Assembly: GCF_017875835.1 (NCBI RefSeq)
Contig: NZ_JAGING010000001.1
Location: 2,852,001 to 2,916,000 of the forward strand
Origin: Psychrobacter sp. PL19
GTDB taxonomy: Bacteria; Pseudomonadota; Gammaproteobacteria; Pseudomonadales; Moraxellaceae
Reading direction: 5' to 3'
Length of the DNA stretch: 64,000 nucleotides
Position numbers and translations under genes: made by a program. The notes under the pieces were generated by a model. That model was not told the DNA's origin. It searched no databases and worked only from the letters and a program-made list of their open reading frames with translations. Below, one piece after another: positions 1-9,671 of the stretch. Every line of letters begins with the position of its first letter. Within the stretch, counting starts at the first letter, position 1.

Positions 1-1199
1 GACTCGGCCAGTGCATTGCCACTATGGCTGATACGCGCCACTACCGCTAACTGAACTTGGTCAGCACGAGCCGCTTTTAACGTGCGCTCTGGCATCATCG
101 CATCCAGATCGCTGAGACTGATATTGGCTTGACCTTGTTGGATAACGCTAATAGGCAAACGCTTGGCGGCAAAGGGTGGGCCACCTTTGACATCACGAAT
201 CGCGACGAATAACACGTCATCACCTTTTACCAATGGCAATAAGCTGGCATTAATGGTTATGGTCACGTCGATACCAGCAGCCGCTTGCTGCTGTTGTACC
301 GTGACATTAGCGCTCAGCTCGTCCAAACTTGCCAATGCCTGAGTATGATCGCCGGGCTTGGCCTCGATACTGGCACGCAAGCGGCGAATCCAGCCTTGGG
401 CTTGTTGAAAGTTACTACCCCGTGCCTCGCCCATGGCCATTAGCATTTGTGCGCCTTCGTGCTCTGGGTTTTTGGCCAGTACGTCTTGTAGTACTCGGCG
501 GCTAGTAGCATCTAGCTGGCCTTCATTAGTAAAAAAGCTAATCTGAGCATAGGTGGTGGCAATCTGTTCGTTATCAGGTGATAACCGATAGGCACGAGAC
601 AAGGCTTCTAGCGCGGAATCTGTCGCTTCTAGCGATAAGAACAGCTCTGACAGCCGCATCCAACGATCGGGGTCACTCGCGTTACGGTGGACGTTGGTCT
701 GCATCGCGGTAATCAGCTGACGGCTGTCTTCAATCGCCCACTCTGGCGGCTGATCAATCTTACCGGTTAATAGGTCATCAGCCACTTGACCGACCTTGTC
801 TTCAGCAGCCCACAGATCAAACACCGGCGTGCGGTCACCAATCAATAAATAAGCCATCGCGGCTAATACTGGCACACCAATAGTAATGATTATGCGACTT
901 TTAATACCAGGAACAACCATCGGCGCGATTTGGCGCTGGGCATCTAATAGCTGACGCTCAAGCTCGAGCTTTTGGTTTTGATAATGGCTGTCATCGATAG
1001 TACCGCTGTCTTTGTCGGTTTTGAGTTCTGCTAGTCGCTCACGAAATACCGCCACGTTGATGTCTAGCAGCTTATTGTCTAGTGGTTTTTCGGGGGCGCG
1101 GGCGGCACGCAACCACGGCATAATGACAATAACCGCCAGTAATAGAGCAATGAGTAAGCTTAAGGCAATAAATAAGCCAACAGTAGAGAATAGGGTCAT
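1..1199 (-). CDS. ccmI: Cytochrome c biogenesis protein CcmI (partial, C-terminus outside window)
   Basis: I translated this from the reverse strand; it runs off the left edge. It begins MTLFSTVGLFIALSLLIA, one N-terminal membrane segment, followed by a short loop with a second hydrophobic segment near residues 95-110 and then TPR-like helices (residues about 150-260), as in CcmI. CcmI holds apocytochrome c for the CcmF/CcmH haem ligation complex on the periplasmic side of the inner membrane. Its ATG overlaps the ccmH stop (TCAT on the + strand at 1196-1199), so translation is probably coupled. The family assignment rests on topology and on its position after ccmH. Confidence 0.85.
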   Translation of the reverse strand, partial: MTLFSTVGLFIALSLLIALLLAVIVIMPWLRAARAPEKPLDNKLLDINVAVFRERLAELKTDKDSGTIDDSHYQNQKLELERQLLDAQRQIAPMVVPGIKSRIIITIGVPVLAAMAYLLIGDRTPVFDLWAAEDKVGQVADDLLTGKIDQPPEWAIEDSRQLITAMQTNVHRNASDPDRWMRLSELFLSLEATDSALEALSRAYRLSPDNEQIATTYAQISFFTNEGQLDATSRRVLQDVLAKNPEHEGAQMLMAMGEARGSNFQQAQGWIRRLRASIEAKPGDHTQALASLDELSANVTVQQQQAAAGIDVTITINASLLPLVKGDDVLFVAIRDVKGGPPFAAKRLPISVIQQGQANISLSDLDAMMPERTLKAARADQVQLAVVARISHSGNALAE

Positions 1200-1795
1200 T
1201 TTTTGTCCTCGGTGCTTGTGATGTCAAGATCAGTGTTATCAGGGCGCGACAACAGACGATCAAGCTGGGCCTGCTCCGCAGATGTCAGGGCTTCGACAGC
1301 GCTATCAACCGTTACGCCATCTTGGCCACGGGCGCTAACTTGACGGCGTTTGCTCTGCCAAAACCAGCCAATAATGAGAAAGAGTAATAATAATGGTGGA
1401 AAGAACCAAAGTATCCAGGTCGATGGACGCACGGGTGGGTTGTAAGTGATAAAGTCACCATAGCGATCTTGCATGTAGTTCCGAATCTCTCCATCACTAC
1501 GACCATCTTTAATCAGGTCATAAGTTTTTTGTTTGAGATCTTGGGCGATCGGCGCATCAGAACCGGCCAAGTTTTGGTTTTGGCATTTTGGACAACGCAG
1601 CTCTTCGATCATGCCGCGATACTGGGCTTCTTGCTGAACGGAATCAAATTCATAGACGTTAATAGCCGCGTATGAGGTGATGCTCAGCACACATGCCAGC
1701 ATTAGGCCTAATAGCCTTGAAACTAATAGCCTCAAAACCGTGGCTGCAGTGGCTTTTGACTGTGGCGCTCTTGCTTGAACCGCTATCATTTGCAC
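1196..1795 (-). CDS. ccmH: Cytochrome c maturation protein CcmH (thiol reductase subunit)
   Basis: A 199-residue protein with an N-terminal signal/membrane segment (about 22-44), the hallmark LRCPKCQNQ motif (Cys68 and Cys71), a helical DLKQKTYDLIKDGRSDGEI region, and a C-terminal membrane helix (about 128-146, WILWFFPPLLLLFLIIGWF). CcmH is the periplasm-facing thiol-redox protein that keeps the CXXCH haem site of apocytochrome c reduced, taking electrons from CcmG. Its start overlaps the end of ccmG by 10 bases, and its stop overlaps the ccmI start. This is the short CcmH; the CcmI part is a separate gene rather than fused as in E. coli. Confidence 0.95.
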   Translation of the reverse strand: MQMIAVQARAPQSKATAATVLRLLVSRLLGLMLACVLSITSYAAINVYEFDSVQQEAQYRGMIEELRCPKCQNQNLAGSDAPIAQDLKQKTYDLIKDGRSDGEIRNYMQDRYGDFITYNPPVRPSTWILWFFPPLLLLFLIIGWFWQSKRRQVSARGQDGVTVDSAVEALTSAEQAQLDRLLSRPDNTDLDITSTEDKK

Positions 1796-2382
1796 ATCTC
1801 CTCAACCTGACTGGGATCAGGATCGCCGTTGTTCTTACTCGCTTCATTGAGCAGGCTCAAGCACGGGGTAATACGACTCTGCCAATTGGCTTCATTGATT
1901 TCACCAACAATATGCTGGCGAATGATACCTTTGCCATCGACAATGAAGGTCTCAGGCGCGCCGGTTAACCCTAGGTCTAAGGCAAACTGCCCAGACAAAT
2001 CTTGAATAGACATGGAGAATGGGTCGCCGCGCTGGTTTAGATAACTGAGCGCGTCACCAATATCGTCTTTGTAATTTACCCCAACGATATTGATCCCGCG
2101 TTCTTCGAGCGCCATCAAAAAGGGGTGCTCGACGATACAGGTGGGACACCAAGAGCCCCAAATATTCATTAAAAACGGCTCATTAGGCAGATTGTCATTG
2201 GTCATGGTGCGGGTGGTATCTGCTAATAACGGCAGCTCAAAAGTCGGCACCGGACGCTCCAGAGCGGTATTGGTGACGATATCTGTCGGTTTGCCCAAGC
2301 GCATATATAGCATAACGATTAACCCCATAAATATGATCAGCGGGATTAAAAACCATATTTTGAGTTGGTTTTGTTTCATCAT
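1786..2382 (-). CDS. ccmG: Thiol:disulfide interchange protein DsbE/CcmG
   Basis: A 198-residue membrane-anchored thioredoxin-fold protein. There is one N-terminal membrane helix (residues 9-27), then the FELPLL entry typical of TlpA/DsbE proteins, and the active-site WCPTC (Cys79, Cys82) in NIWGSWCPTCIVEHP, followed by the GAPETFIVDGKGII segment with the conserved cis-Pro. It reduces CcmH/apocytochrome c thiols in the periplasm. It sits between ccmF and ccmH, overlapping ccmH. Two tandem ATG codons are present at its start, overlapping the stop of a 25-codon ORF upstream. Confidence 0.95.
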   Translation of the reverse strand: MMKQNQLKIWFLIPLIIFMGLIVMLYMRLGKPTDIVTNTALERPVPTFELPLLADTTRTMTNDNLPNEPFLMNIWGSWCPTCIVEHPFLMALEERGINIVGVNYKDDIGDALSYLNQRGDPFSMSIQDLSGQFALDLGLTGAPETFIVDGKGIIRQHIVGEINEANWQSRITPCLSLLNEASKNNGDPDPSQVEEMCK

Positions 2383-2456
2383 TTGACCCCCTGACTGTTA
2401 TTACGCTGGCCATTTTGGCCGCCTTTAAAATCAGGGCTGTTGTCGGGGGTAGTCAT
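2379..2456 (-). CDS. Possible 25-residue small ORF between ccmF and ccmG
   Basis: This short reading frame starts 1 base after the ccmF stop and ends in TGA overlapping the first ATG of ccmG (ATGATGA). The product would be MTTPDNSPDFKGGQNGQRNN followed by SQGVK: hydrophilic, with no membrane segment and no recognised family. It may simply be a translational relay that couples ccmF to ccmG. It could equally be chance coding in a 75-base spacer, and no ribosome binding site clearly separates it from the ccmF end. Confidence 0.3.
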   Translation of the reverse strand: MTTPDNSPDFKGGQNGQRNNSQGVK

Positions 2457-2457
2457 A

Positions 2458-4485
2458 TTATTTCTCCCCCGTCGCGGTCACTGGTATTTCGCTACCCGTA
2501 ATGCTGCTTGCAACCGTATTATCAGCAACCTGGTCTGAACCCCTGGTCTTTTTGAGGCGATAGCGTTTGTCCAGCATGCTTATTAAACCACCGAGGGCCA
2601 TAATAATCGCCCCTAGCCATATCCAGCGAATCAAGGGTTTGACGTAGATACGTACGGCCCATTGGTTACTGTCTGCGGAAATAGGCTCACCCAATGCGAC
2701 ATAGACATCACGCATCAAGCTGGCATCAATTGCGGCCTCAGTCATCGGCATCATACTGATGATATAGGTGCGTTTTTCAGGATACAAGGTGGCTACCGGA
2801 TTACCATCTTTGGTGACGTCCACTTGCGCTTGTACCGCATCAAAGTTACTGCCTTGCACTTTACGGAAGTCAGCAAGTTCAAAGTCGTAGCCTTGCACGT
2901 TGACCGTGTCACCGACACCCAGTGCCACGTCACGCTCAATACTTAAGCTGCTGGTAAAGGCCACCCCAATCACAGCGATAATTACCCCAATATGGGCGGT
3001 TTGCTGACCCCAATAGCTGAGGCGTAATTGACGCAAGCCTTTAAAGAAGTTTGGCGCATTTTTGGTCTTATCTCTAAAGTCGACCACCATCCAAAATAGG
3101 ACCCAAAAGCTGACTAATAAAGTCACGCCGATATTGAGCATGGACGACGGATTGACGAAGTAAGTAATAATAGCTGCTAACAGCAAGCTACTGGCAGCCA
3201 CGACCATCCCAACGCCCAATAATGGACGCTTGTCTTGTTTCCAGCGAATATTAGAGCCCATGCCCATTGCAAATAACAGCAACCAGGTCAAGGGTACAAA
3301 TAACGCATTAAAGTAAGGGGTTCCTACCGAGACCTGACCTAAATTAAAGGCATCAGCAATAATAGGATATAGGGTACCCAACAGCACGACTAAAGTGGAT
3401 ATTAGAATGATGACGTTGTTCATCACCAAAAACGACTCGCGTGAAATCAGTTGATACTGACTTTCGACCGTCAAACGCCAGCCACGAAACGCGAACATCA
3501 ATAAGCCACTACCCACGATCACCCCTAAAATGGCTAAAATCACTAGACCACGGGTCGGATCAGCGGCGAATGAATGCACCGAGGTAATAACCCCTGAGCG
3601 CACCAAAAACGTCCCTAATAAACTAAGCGCAAAGGCAAAAATTGACAGCATGATGGTCCATGCTTTGAATACACCACGCTTTTCGGTCACCGCTAAAGAG
3701 TGCAGCAAGGCTAGACCTGCCAGCCAAGGCAATAACGACGCGTTTTCTACTGGATCCCAGAACCACCAACCGCCCCAGCCAAGCTCGTAATAGGCCCACC
3801 ACGAGCCCAAGGCGATACCAATCGTCAAAAAACCCCAAGCAGCAAGTGCCCACGGACGTGACCAGCGCGTCCATACCGCATCCAAGCGCCCTTCCCACAA
3901 TGCCGCCATACAGAACGCAAACGGCACCACCATACCCACATAACCCATGTACAGCATCGGTGGGTGAATGATCAGACCAAAATCTTGTAGTACTGGGTTT
4001 AGATCAGCCCCATCGACTGCTAAGTTCGGCAAGGTACGATCAAATGGTGACGAGGTAAAGATCATCATCGCCAGCATCATCAGCTGTACAGCGGCTAGAA
4101 TAACGAGTACTCGCGCCCGCATTGACAGCGGTAGACCGCGACTGAAGTACGATACCAGCGCGCACCAGGTGGCCATGATGGTCATCCAAAGCAACAGCGA
4201 GCCTTCGTGCCCGCCCCAAGTCGCCGATAACTTATAGTACCAAGGCAACAAGGTATTGGAGTGCTGTGTGACGTAGACTAGGCTAAAGTCATTATAAAAA
4301 AAGCCGGCCATTAACGCGCTAAATGACGTTATCATCGCTGCAAATTGCGCCCAAGCCAAGCTAGGTGCGAGACGCTGCAAGGCGATTTGATCACGCATGA
4401 CGCCCATGGTTGGTAATACCACTTGCAAAATCGCCAATACAAAAGCGGCCAGCAAGGCAAAATAACCTAATTCTGTTATTAACAT
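2458..4485 (-). CDS. ccmF: Haem lyase subunit CcmF
   Basis: A 675-residue polytopic inner-membrane protein with about 15 hydrophobic segments. The tryptophan-rich WWD domain is visible at about residues 236-250 (GWGGWWFWDPVENAS), and conserved periplasmic histidines lie in GGHEGSLLLW (near 93) and LIIHPPMLYMGYVG (near 174). CcmF receives haem from holo-CcmE and ligates it to apocytochrome c with CcmH/CcmI. It is the first gene of the run ccmF-ccmG-ccmH-ccmI visible here; ccmABCDE are not in the window. The length matches the family (about 640-680). The 245-base gap upstream probably holds its promoter. Confidence 0.97.
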   Translation of the reverse strand: MLITELGYFALLAAFVLAILQVVLPTMGVMRDQIALQRLAPSLAWAQFAAMITSFSALMAGFFYNDFSLVYVTQHSNTLLPWYYKLSATWGGHEGSLLLWMTIMATWCALVSYFSRGLPLSMRARVLVILAAVQLMMLAMMIFTSSPFDRTLPNLAVDGADLNPVLQDFGLIIHPPMLYMGYVGMVVPFAFCMAALWEGRLDAVWTRWSRPWALAAWGFLTIGIALGSWWAYYELGWGGWWFWDPVENASLLPWLAGLALLHSLAVTEKRGVFKAWTIMLSIFAFALSLLGTFLVRSGVITSVHSFAADPTRGLVILAILGVIVGSGLLMFAFRGWRLTVESQYQLISRESFLVMNNVIILISTLVVLLGTLYPIIADAFNLGQVSVGTPYFNALFVPLTWLLLFAMGMGSNIRWKQDKRPLLGVGMVVAASSLLLAAIITYFVNPSSMLNIGVTLLVSFWVLFWMVVDFRDKTKNAPNFFKGLRQLRLSYWGQQTAHIGVIIAVIGVAFTSSLSIERDVALGVGDTVNVQGYDFELADFRKVQGSNFDAVQAQVDVTKDGNPVATLYPEKRTYIISMMPMTEAAIDASLMRDVYVALGEPISADSNQWAVRIYVKPLIRWIWLGAIIMALGGLISMLDKRYRLKKTRGSDQVADNTVASSITGSEIPVTATGEK

Positions 4486-4730
4486 ACGGTCTAACCTTGT
4501 TTACCTTAATACGTTACAGTTATGGATTGGGCCATTTAATGGTTTTAAAAGAGCCCAGTAGTGATGCAGGTATAGCGGTTATTAGTGTTTGGTAACTTGA
4601 TAGTATAATTTGGTGACTTAATTGTATCGTTTAATGCACTTACAGTCGCGTACATTACCGTCAGTTTATTGCGCTGGCATATCTGAGTTGTACGGGCTAT
4701 GTATAGGACTAATATCACCCTATAAATGCC

Positions 4731-6065
4731 CTATTGCATGGCGGGAAAAAACACCAACACTAAGTGCAACCAACCGGCTAAAAACCCAGTTAACCCGCCC
4801 AATACGATCAAGGTCAGCTCATCTTCATGAAAGGCAGGACGCAACAGGTTTTGAAATTCATGGGGCGATAACCCCCGAATGCGATCTCGAAACAGACCAA
4901 ATATTTTGCTGGCGCGGCTCTCATTGAGCTCAGGATCACGCATCGGTACCATAGTGGCTATGATAGATTTATCAAGAATGGTGTTTTTTAGCTGACCAAA
5001 CTCCCGGCGACCGAGACCCATACGCAAGGTGGTATTGACCACGGGCGACTCTAACACCTGATAAAGATGCGACTTCATAAGATCACGCGTTTGCGCCGCA
5101 CGCTCGCCATACATCATTTCATTCATGATGTTCTCTAGAGTCACCAAATCATTGACCACGATCTCAGCGAAGACCACCGACACTTCTTCTTGACGCTTCA
5201 TAAAGCCGCCTTGCCAGCGAAACGTCGCTATGTGTGGCAATTGCAGGCTAATAAAGGGAAAGGTCTGACGGCGTGCAAACAGCTGCAAATATGAGATGAA
5301 ACGCGGTTCTACCGGATTAAACACCATCCAAATCGCAATCCAGTTGGTCAATAGCCCCCAGATCGCGGCAAAAAATGGCACGGTCCAATGGACGGGTATG
5401 ACCAAAAAGATAAACATCTGGATGATGCCAAAGAGCAGCCCGATCAGCGCACTAATATGCCAGATAAAATCAATTTCTTTTTGACCGACCTTTAGAAACA
5501 TATTGACCATCAAGCGCCGGTCACTTTCCATCTTATTGACGATCATTTGCCGCATGTCGACCAGTTGTTCGACATTTTGGGTCAAGTCGATCACCAGCGA
5601 ACTCATGATACCAGGCAGTGCTTGATGCGCTTGCTTATAGATCCGGCGCTTTAGCGCATAAGGAATATTGTTCCATAGGGTCTCTGAGCGCTCCAGCATA
5701 ATCTCGTCAATCAGAGCTTCAAGATTCTTATCAATGGTATCGGTAATGAATACCGCCATCTGCTCTGGTTCCATCGCTTGAAAAAACTCGTCAAGCGAGC
5801 CCAGTTTGGATAGCGTCTGATCAACGATAACACCCGCTATCTTGCCAGCCTTGCGCGGCACAATACCTTGCCAACCAATACCAGGTAGGCCAAAGAATGG
5901 AAAATGCGGTACGCGAATACCCCGAAACTTAATGGGATAGAACAGCATTTTTAGCGCCATCCACACATGCACCCAGGTGACAAATGCGGTTACTGGTGGA
6001 ATAGTCAGCATGGCGAGAAACTCTGGATGCTCAGCGAATGTCTGCCATATTGAAGTTGCGAGCAT
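4731..6065 (-). CDS. DUF445 family membrane protein
   Basis: A 444-residue protein resembling the DUF445 (YheB/YjiN-like) family. It has a hydrophobic N-terminus (about 12-40), two adjacent membrane helices in the middle (about 205-250: FIWHISALIGLLFGIIQMFIF, then WTVPFFAAIWGLLTNWIAIWMVFNP, where TNWIAIWMVF is the typical DUF445 motif), and a last C-terminal helix (LIVLGGLTGFLAGWLHLVLVFF). The long soluble middle part is helical. Function is unknown; members are inner-membrane proteins of uncertain role. It stands alone between ccmF (same strand, 245 bases away) and the divergent mrdA. Confidence 0.8.
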   Translation of the reverse strand: MLATSIWQTFAEHPEFLAMLTIPPVTAFVTWVHVWMALKMLFYPIKFRGIRVPHFPFFGLPGIGWQGIVPRKAGKIAGVIVDQTLSKLGSLDEFFQAMEPEQMAVFITDTIDKNLEALIDEIMLERSETLWNNIPYALKRRIYKQAHQALPGIMSSLVIDLTQNVEQLVDMRQMIVNKMESDRRLMVNMFLKVGQKEIDFIWHISALIGLLFGIIQMFIFLVIPVHWTVPFFAAIWGLLTNWIAIWMVFNPVEPRFISYLQLFARRQTFPFISLQLPHIATFRWQGGFMKRQEEVSVVFAEIVVNDLVTLENIMNEMMYGERAAQTRDLMKSHLYQVLESPVVNTTLRMGLGRREFGQLKNTILDKSIIATMVPMRDPELNESRASKIFGLFRDRIRGLSPHEFQNLLRPAFHEDELTLIVLGGLTGFLAGWLHLVLVFFPAMQ

Positions 6066-6336
6066 GGTTTTTTATACCCCTGACCTACGGTGGTGGTTAA
6101 TGGTGGTGGTTAATGTGTCTTTAGTCAATAATGCAAATTAAATCGCCTAATATTAGCATACTTGCTCGCTATTAACACCGCTAGACCCTAGGTAAGTTGT
6201 GACTGTTGGTGACACGTTTTGCGGTCTCCTATCAAGCACCAATAACCTACCCGGTCAGCCAATGGTTATTGACAGCAGCCTGGCTAAATCCGGCGGCTAA
6301 ACTCAACGTCATAAGCGTTATTCTGTTATAATTTAT

Positions 6337-6491
6337 AGCAGGGTGTGACAGCGGCTACGAAAAAAATATATACACTTGTGTCAGCGTACTACTGTTATAA
6401 ATTTTTCTTGCTTGCTGTTCGCAAGCGTGACAGAGGCTGCGAAAAATTTATAACAGCAGCACTGTATCGTTTTTGAATTGGATTGACTATA
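6337..6491. repeat. MITE-like repeat copy 1, with IS630-type end
   Basis: The right end TGACTATA is at 6484-6491. A long imperfect palindrome lies at 6392-6456: CTGTTATAAATTTTTC on one arm and the complementary GAAAAATTTATAACAG on the other, around a CTTGCTTGCTGTTCGCAAG loop region. A partial duplicate of the core (GTGACAGCGGCTACGAAAAA) precedes it at 6344-6366. The left boundary is uncertain. Confidence 0.75.
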
Positions 6492-6555
6492 CGCCAGCCT
6501 TTTTATTCGCCAGCCTTTTTATTTGCCAGCCTTTTTATTTGCCAGCCTTTATATT
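6492..6555. repeat. Four tandem 16-bp repeats upstream of mrdA
   Basis: Four head-to-tail copies of (C/T)GCCAGCCTTTTTATT, with only three variant positions, start on the base after the MITE copy 1 end and finish 47 bases before the mrdA ATG. The remaining intergenic stretch 6066-6336 shows nothing I can name. Confidence 0.85.
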
Positions 6556-6602
6556 GATCTTTATTAATCGCCTTCTATTGCTTTTCTAGGTACTGACCTT
6601 TT

Positions 6603-8588
6603 ATGAACAAACCGCATGCACCCGATACCGAACAGATCAACCGCATTTTTATGCAGCGGATCGCCATCTTTGGGGTTTTGGTGTTCATAGGTCTGAGTGG
6701 TTTGTTATTGCGTTATGGTTTTTTGCAGGTCTATGCTCACGAGAAATATACCACCCAAGCAGACAATAACCGCATCAAGCTGATATCAGCGCCGCCCAGC
6801 CGGGGTTATATCTATGATCGCAATGGCATATTACTGGCAGACAATCAGCCGGTATTTACCGCGATGCTGAGTCCCGATGAAGTAACAGATCCCAAGCGCA
6901 CCCTAACCTTACTGGCGCCTATTTTTGCGCTGACCGATGCCGACATTACCAATATTTTGGCACGGATCAGTGAAAGTAAGAATGATCCAGTCACCATCAA
7001 GATTGATTTGACCGAGTCGCAAGTGGCGCAGTTTAGTGAGCGCAAGCCCTTTTTTCGCGGGGTCACGATTCAAAGCAAGCTGACCCGCTCCTACCCTTAT
7101 GATGAGCTGTTTGCCCACGTGATTGGTTATGTTGGCCGGATTAACGATAAAGAGAGCCAAAAGATTGATAAGGATCGCTATGCCGGTACCGATCTAATCG
7201 GTAAAATCGGTATCGAAGACTTTTATGAAGATATTTTGCTCGGCCAACCCGGCTATCAGTCAGTAGAGACTGATGCTTATGGCAAGATCATACGCCAGTT
7301 GGAGGCCAAGCCGCCGATTGCCGGTAATGACATTACCTTGAGTCTGGATTATGGCTTGCAAAAGGTGGCGCAGCAGCAACTCGATGGTCGCCGCGGCGCG
7401 ATTGTGGCCATCGACCCCAAAAATGGCGATGTACTGGCCTTTGTCAGTAATCCCAGTTATGACCCAAACCCCTTTATTTCAGGCATTTCCTTTAAAGACT
7501 ATGACGCGCTGCGAGATGACCCTGACGAGCCGCTGTATAACCGTGCGCTACAGGGCATGTACCCACCGGCCTCGACTATCAAGCCGTTTGAGGCCTTGGG
7601 CGGTATCCATTATGGTCTACGCGATTGGAACACCACTATCTACGATCCCGGTTACTTTACCCTGCCTGGCGACTCGCATCGGTTTCGAGATTGGAAGCGT
7701 GGCGGTCACGGCACGGTGGATCTAAAAAAATCTATCGTGATGTCGGTTGATACTTATTATTATAAACTGGCCTATGAGATGGGTATTCAGCGCTTACATG
7801 ACTGGATGGTACGGTTTGGCTTCGGTGAAGAGACCGGCATTGATTTGCCCAATGAAAAATCAGGTATTATGCCCTCGCCCAAGTGGAAACAGGACAGATA
7901 TGGTAGAGGCTGGTTACCGGGTGAGACCATCTCAGTCAGTATTGGTCAGGGTTACTTCTTAGCCACGCCGCTACAGATTGCCAATGCCACTGCGATGACC
8001 GCCAACAAGGGTTACCACATTACTCCTCATCTGTTAAAAAGTAGTGACGGCGCGGCAGAGGTGGAGGTCATTACCAAGCCTGATGGCAAGATTGACTATA
8101 ATGGTAAGGACTCCGACTGGCTACGTATGCATGATGCCATGGAAGATACTATCAAGGGCGGCACCGGACGCGGTATCTATACCTCGCGCTATCGTATCGC
8201 AGGCAAAACCGGTACCGCGCAGGTCAAGTCGATTGCCCAAGGTGAAAGCTACGATAAATCAGCCCTGGATAAACGCCACTGGGATCATGCCTGGTTCAGT
8301 GGTTTTGCCCCAGTCGAAGAGCCGCAAATCGCGCTATCGGTACTGGTCGAAAATGGCGGTGGCGGTAGTACAGTGGCGGCCCCTATCGGCCGCGCGCTGT
8401 TTGATTATTGGGTCCTACAACGTAAGAACGATCCTATCTTGCCGCCGACTGCCGATCAGCTGACAGTGATTAAACAGCAAAAAGCATTGGCCAAAGCCGC
8501 TAGCGATATCAGACGCGACCAGGCAAACGAGTTAAAACAACAGGCACAAGCACAGGCGGACGCCGCGCTGTCTCAAGCAGCTGAATAA
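6603..8588 (+). CDS. mrdA: Penicillin-binding protein 2, peptidoglycan DD-transpeptidase
   Basis: A 661-residue class B PBP. It has an N-terminal membrane helix (about 18-40), a PBP dimerisation domain with SRGYIYDRNGILLADN (66-81), and a transpeptidase domain with all three motifs: SxxK at Ser324-Lys327 (PPASTIKPF), S381-V-D383 and K535-T-G. PBP2 cross-links lateral-wall peptidoglycan in the elongasome with RodA. The SVD in place of SxN is normal for PBP2. The C-terminal 40 residues are Ala/Gln-rich and probably unstructured. No rodA follows within the window. The start is chosen at the first ATG, after the 16-bp tandem repeats. Confidence 0.97.
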   Translation: MNKPHAPDTEQINRIFMQRIAIFGVLVFIGLSGLLLRYGFLQVYAHEKYTTQADNNRIKLISAPPSRGYIYDRNGILLADNQPVFTAMLSPDEVTDPKRTLTLLAPIFALTDADITNILARISESKNDPVTIKIDLTESQVAQFSERKPFFRGVTIQSKLTRSYPYDELFAHVIGYVGRINDKESQKIDKDRYAGTDLIGKIGIEDFYEDILLGQPGYQSVETDAYGKIIRQLEAKPPIAGNDITLSLDYGLQKVAQQQLDGRRGAIVAIDPKNGDVLAFVSNPSYDPNPFISGISFKDYDALRDDPDEPLYNRALQGMYPPASTIKPFEALGGIHYGLRDWNTTIYDPGYFTLPGDSHRFRDWKRGGHGTVDLKKSIVMSVDTYYYKLAYEMGIQRLHDWMVRFGFGEETGIDLPNEKSGIMPSPKWKQDRYGRGWLPGETISVSIGQGYFLATPLQIANATAMTANKGYHITPHLLKSSDGAAEVEVITKPDGKIDYNGKDSDWLRMHDAMEDTIKGGTGRGIYTSRYRIAGKTGTAQVKSIAQGESYDKSALDKRHWDHAWFSGFAPVEEPQIALSVLVENGGGGSTVAAPIGRALFDYWVLQRKNDPILPPTADQLTVIKQQKALAKAASDIRRDQANELKQQAQAQADAALSQAAE

Positions 8589-8680
8589 GGTCTTTATAAA
8601 ATCTGTCAATTTACAGCGTCTATTGATTTATAAAGACTGTCAATTCATAAAGTCTATCAATTTATATAGAAAGTAACCCT

Positions 8681-9445
8681 ATGAAAAAACCGTCAGCCTC
8701 ACGGCACCCCAAACATAAACAGTCGCAGCCTAAAAACACTCATAATACTGCTCATAAAACGGCTACAAACACCAAGCAAACAGCCGCTGGTAACGTACGA
8801 ATCATTGGTGGCCAGTTTAAGCGTCGTAGTGTCAATTTTATTGCGGCCGACGGTTTGCGGCCCACCCCAGACCGCTTACGTGAGACCTTATTTAACTGGT
8901 TATTGGCTGATATGCATGGCGCACGGGTACTCGATAGCTGCGCGGGTAGCGGGGTGTTAGGCTTTGAGGCCTTATCACGTGGGGCCGCGCATTGTAGCTT
9001 TATCGAAACCAATCGCGCGCAAAGTCAGATGCTGTTGCAAAGCGCTGAACAGCTGGGTATTGCTACCGAGCGTTATCAAATCATGCACGGCGCGGCTGAG
9101 CAGGTGTTAAGTCAAAGCCAAAGTCAAAGCCAAAGCCAAAGCCAAAATCAAGCCTTTCAGCAGCCGTTTGACATGGTGTTCATTGACCCACCCTATGCCG
9201 ATGACTTATGGCAGCCGATCTTAACGGCTCTGATTAACCAGTCCCTAATCAGCAGCGAGACCCTTATTTATTTAGAAGCGGACAAAGATCTCAGCCCCCA
9301 GTTAGCAGAATTGGCCATGACCCTGGTTGCAGGGGTTGCAGGCAACGAAAACTTGGCTATGCCAGCTTGTGATCACTTTGAATGTCTCAAACAGACCAGG
9401 GTCGGACAAGTTGTCGCTGGACTTTATCGCCTGTCATCGTCATAA
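8681..9445 (+). CDS. rsmD: 16S rRNA (guanine(966)-N2)-methyltransferase RsmD
   Basis: A 254-residue SAM-dependent methyltransferase that modifies G966 of 16S rRNA in the 30S subunit. Visible motifs are VRIIGGQFKRR (39-49), GLRPTPDRLRETLFNWL (58-74), SAM-binding VLDSCAGSGVLGFEALSRGA (83-102), and the catalytic DPPY in MVFIDPPYADD (169-172). The first 37 residues are a Lys/His/Asn/Thr-rich tail outside the family core. An SQ-dipeptide run at about 144-156 is encoded by a hexanucleotide tandem repeat and sits in the loop just before the catalytic strand, where the family is normally shorter. The 92-base gap after mrdA carries degenerate TTTATAAAGTCTGTCAA-like repeats. Confidence 0.95.
   Translation: MKKPSASRHPKHKQSQPKNTHNTAHKTATNTKQTAAGNVRIIGGQFKRRSVNFIAADGLRPTPDRLRETLFNWLLADMHGARVLDSCAGSGVLGFEALSRGAAHCSFIETNRAQSQMLLQSAEQLGIATERYQIMHGAAEQVLSQSQSQSQSQSQNQAFQQPFDMVFIDPPYADDLWQPILTALINQSLISSETLIYLEADKDLSPQLAELAMTLVAGVAGNENLAMPACDHFECLKQTRVGQVVAGLYRLSSS
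9111..9149. repeat. Hexanucleotide tandem repeat inside rsmD
   Basis: About six units of the AGTCAA/AGCCAA hexamer in frame encode a Ser-Gln run. The unit length of six keeps the frame whatever the copy number. Confidence 0.8.
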
Positions 9446-9628
9446 TAATGTAGCCAAAATTAACAATATGCCGAACAATGCTAAAAAACGCTGAAAAATG
9501 CTGACATATGCTGACCGCTTGGACATTAACAGCGTCTACCAGAGCGTCTACAAATACAGCAACCGCCAAAAAACCCGTTAAACATTAGCATTTAATGACC
9601 AGCGGGCGAAAATAAACCCCAATGCAGC

Positions 9629-9657
9629 TTGCAAGCGTAGGCGCTACTGCTTATAAT
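9629..9657 (+). promoter_or_regulatory. Sigma-70-type promoter for rplM-rpsI
   Basis: A TTGCAA -35 box (9629-9634) and a perfect TATAAT -10 box (9652-9657) are spaced by 17 bases and lie 71 bases upstream of the rplM ATG. This is by inspection only; no transcript start is known. Confidence 0.7.
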
Positions 9658-9671
9658 GTGCAGTCTGTTTT

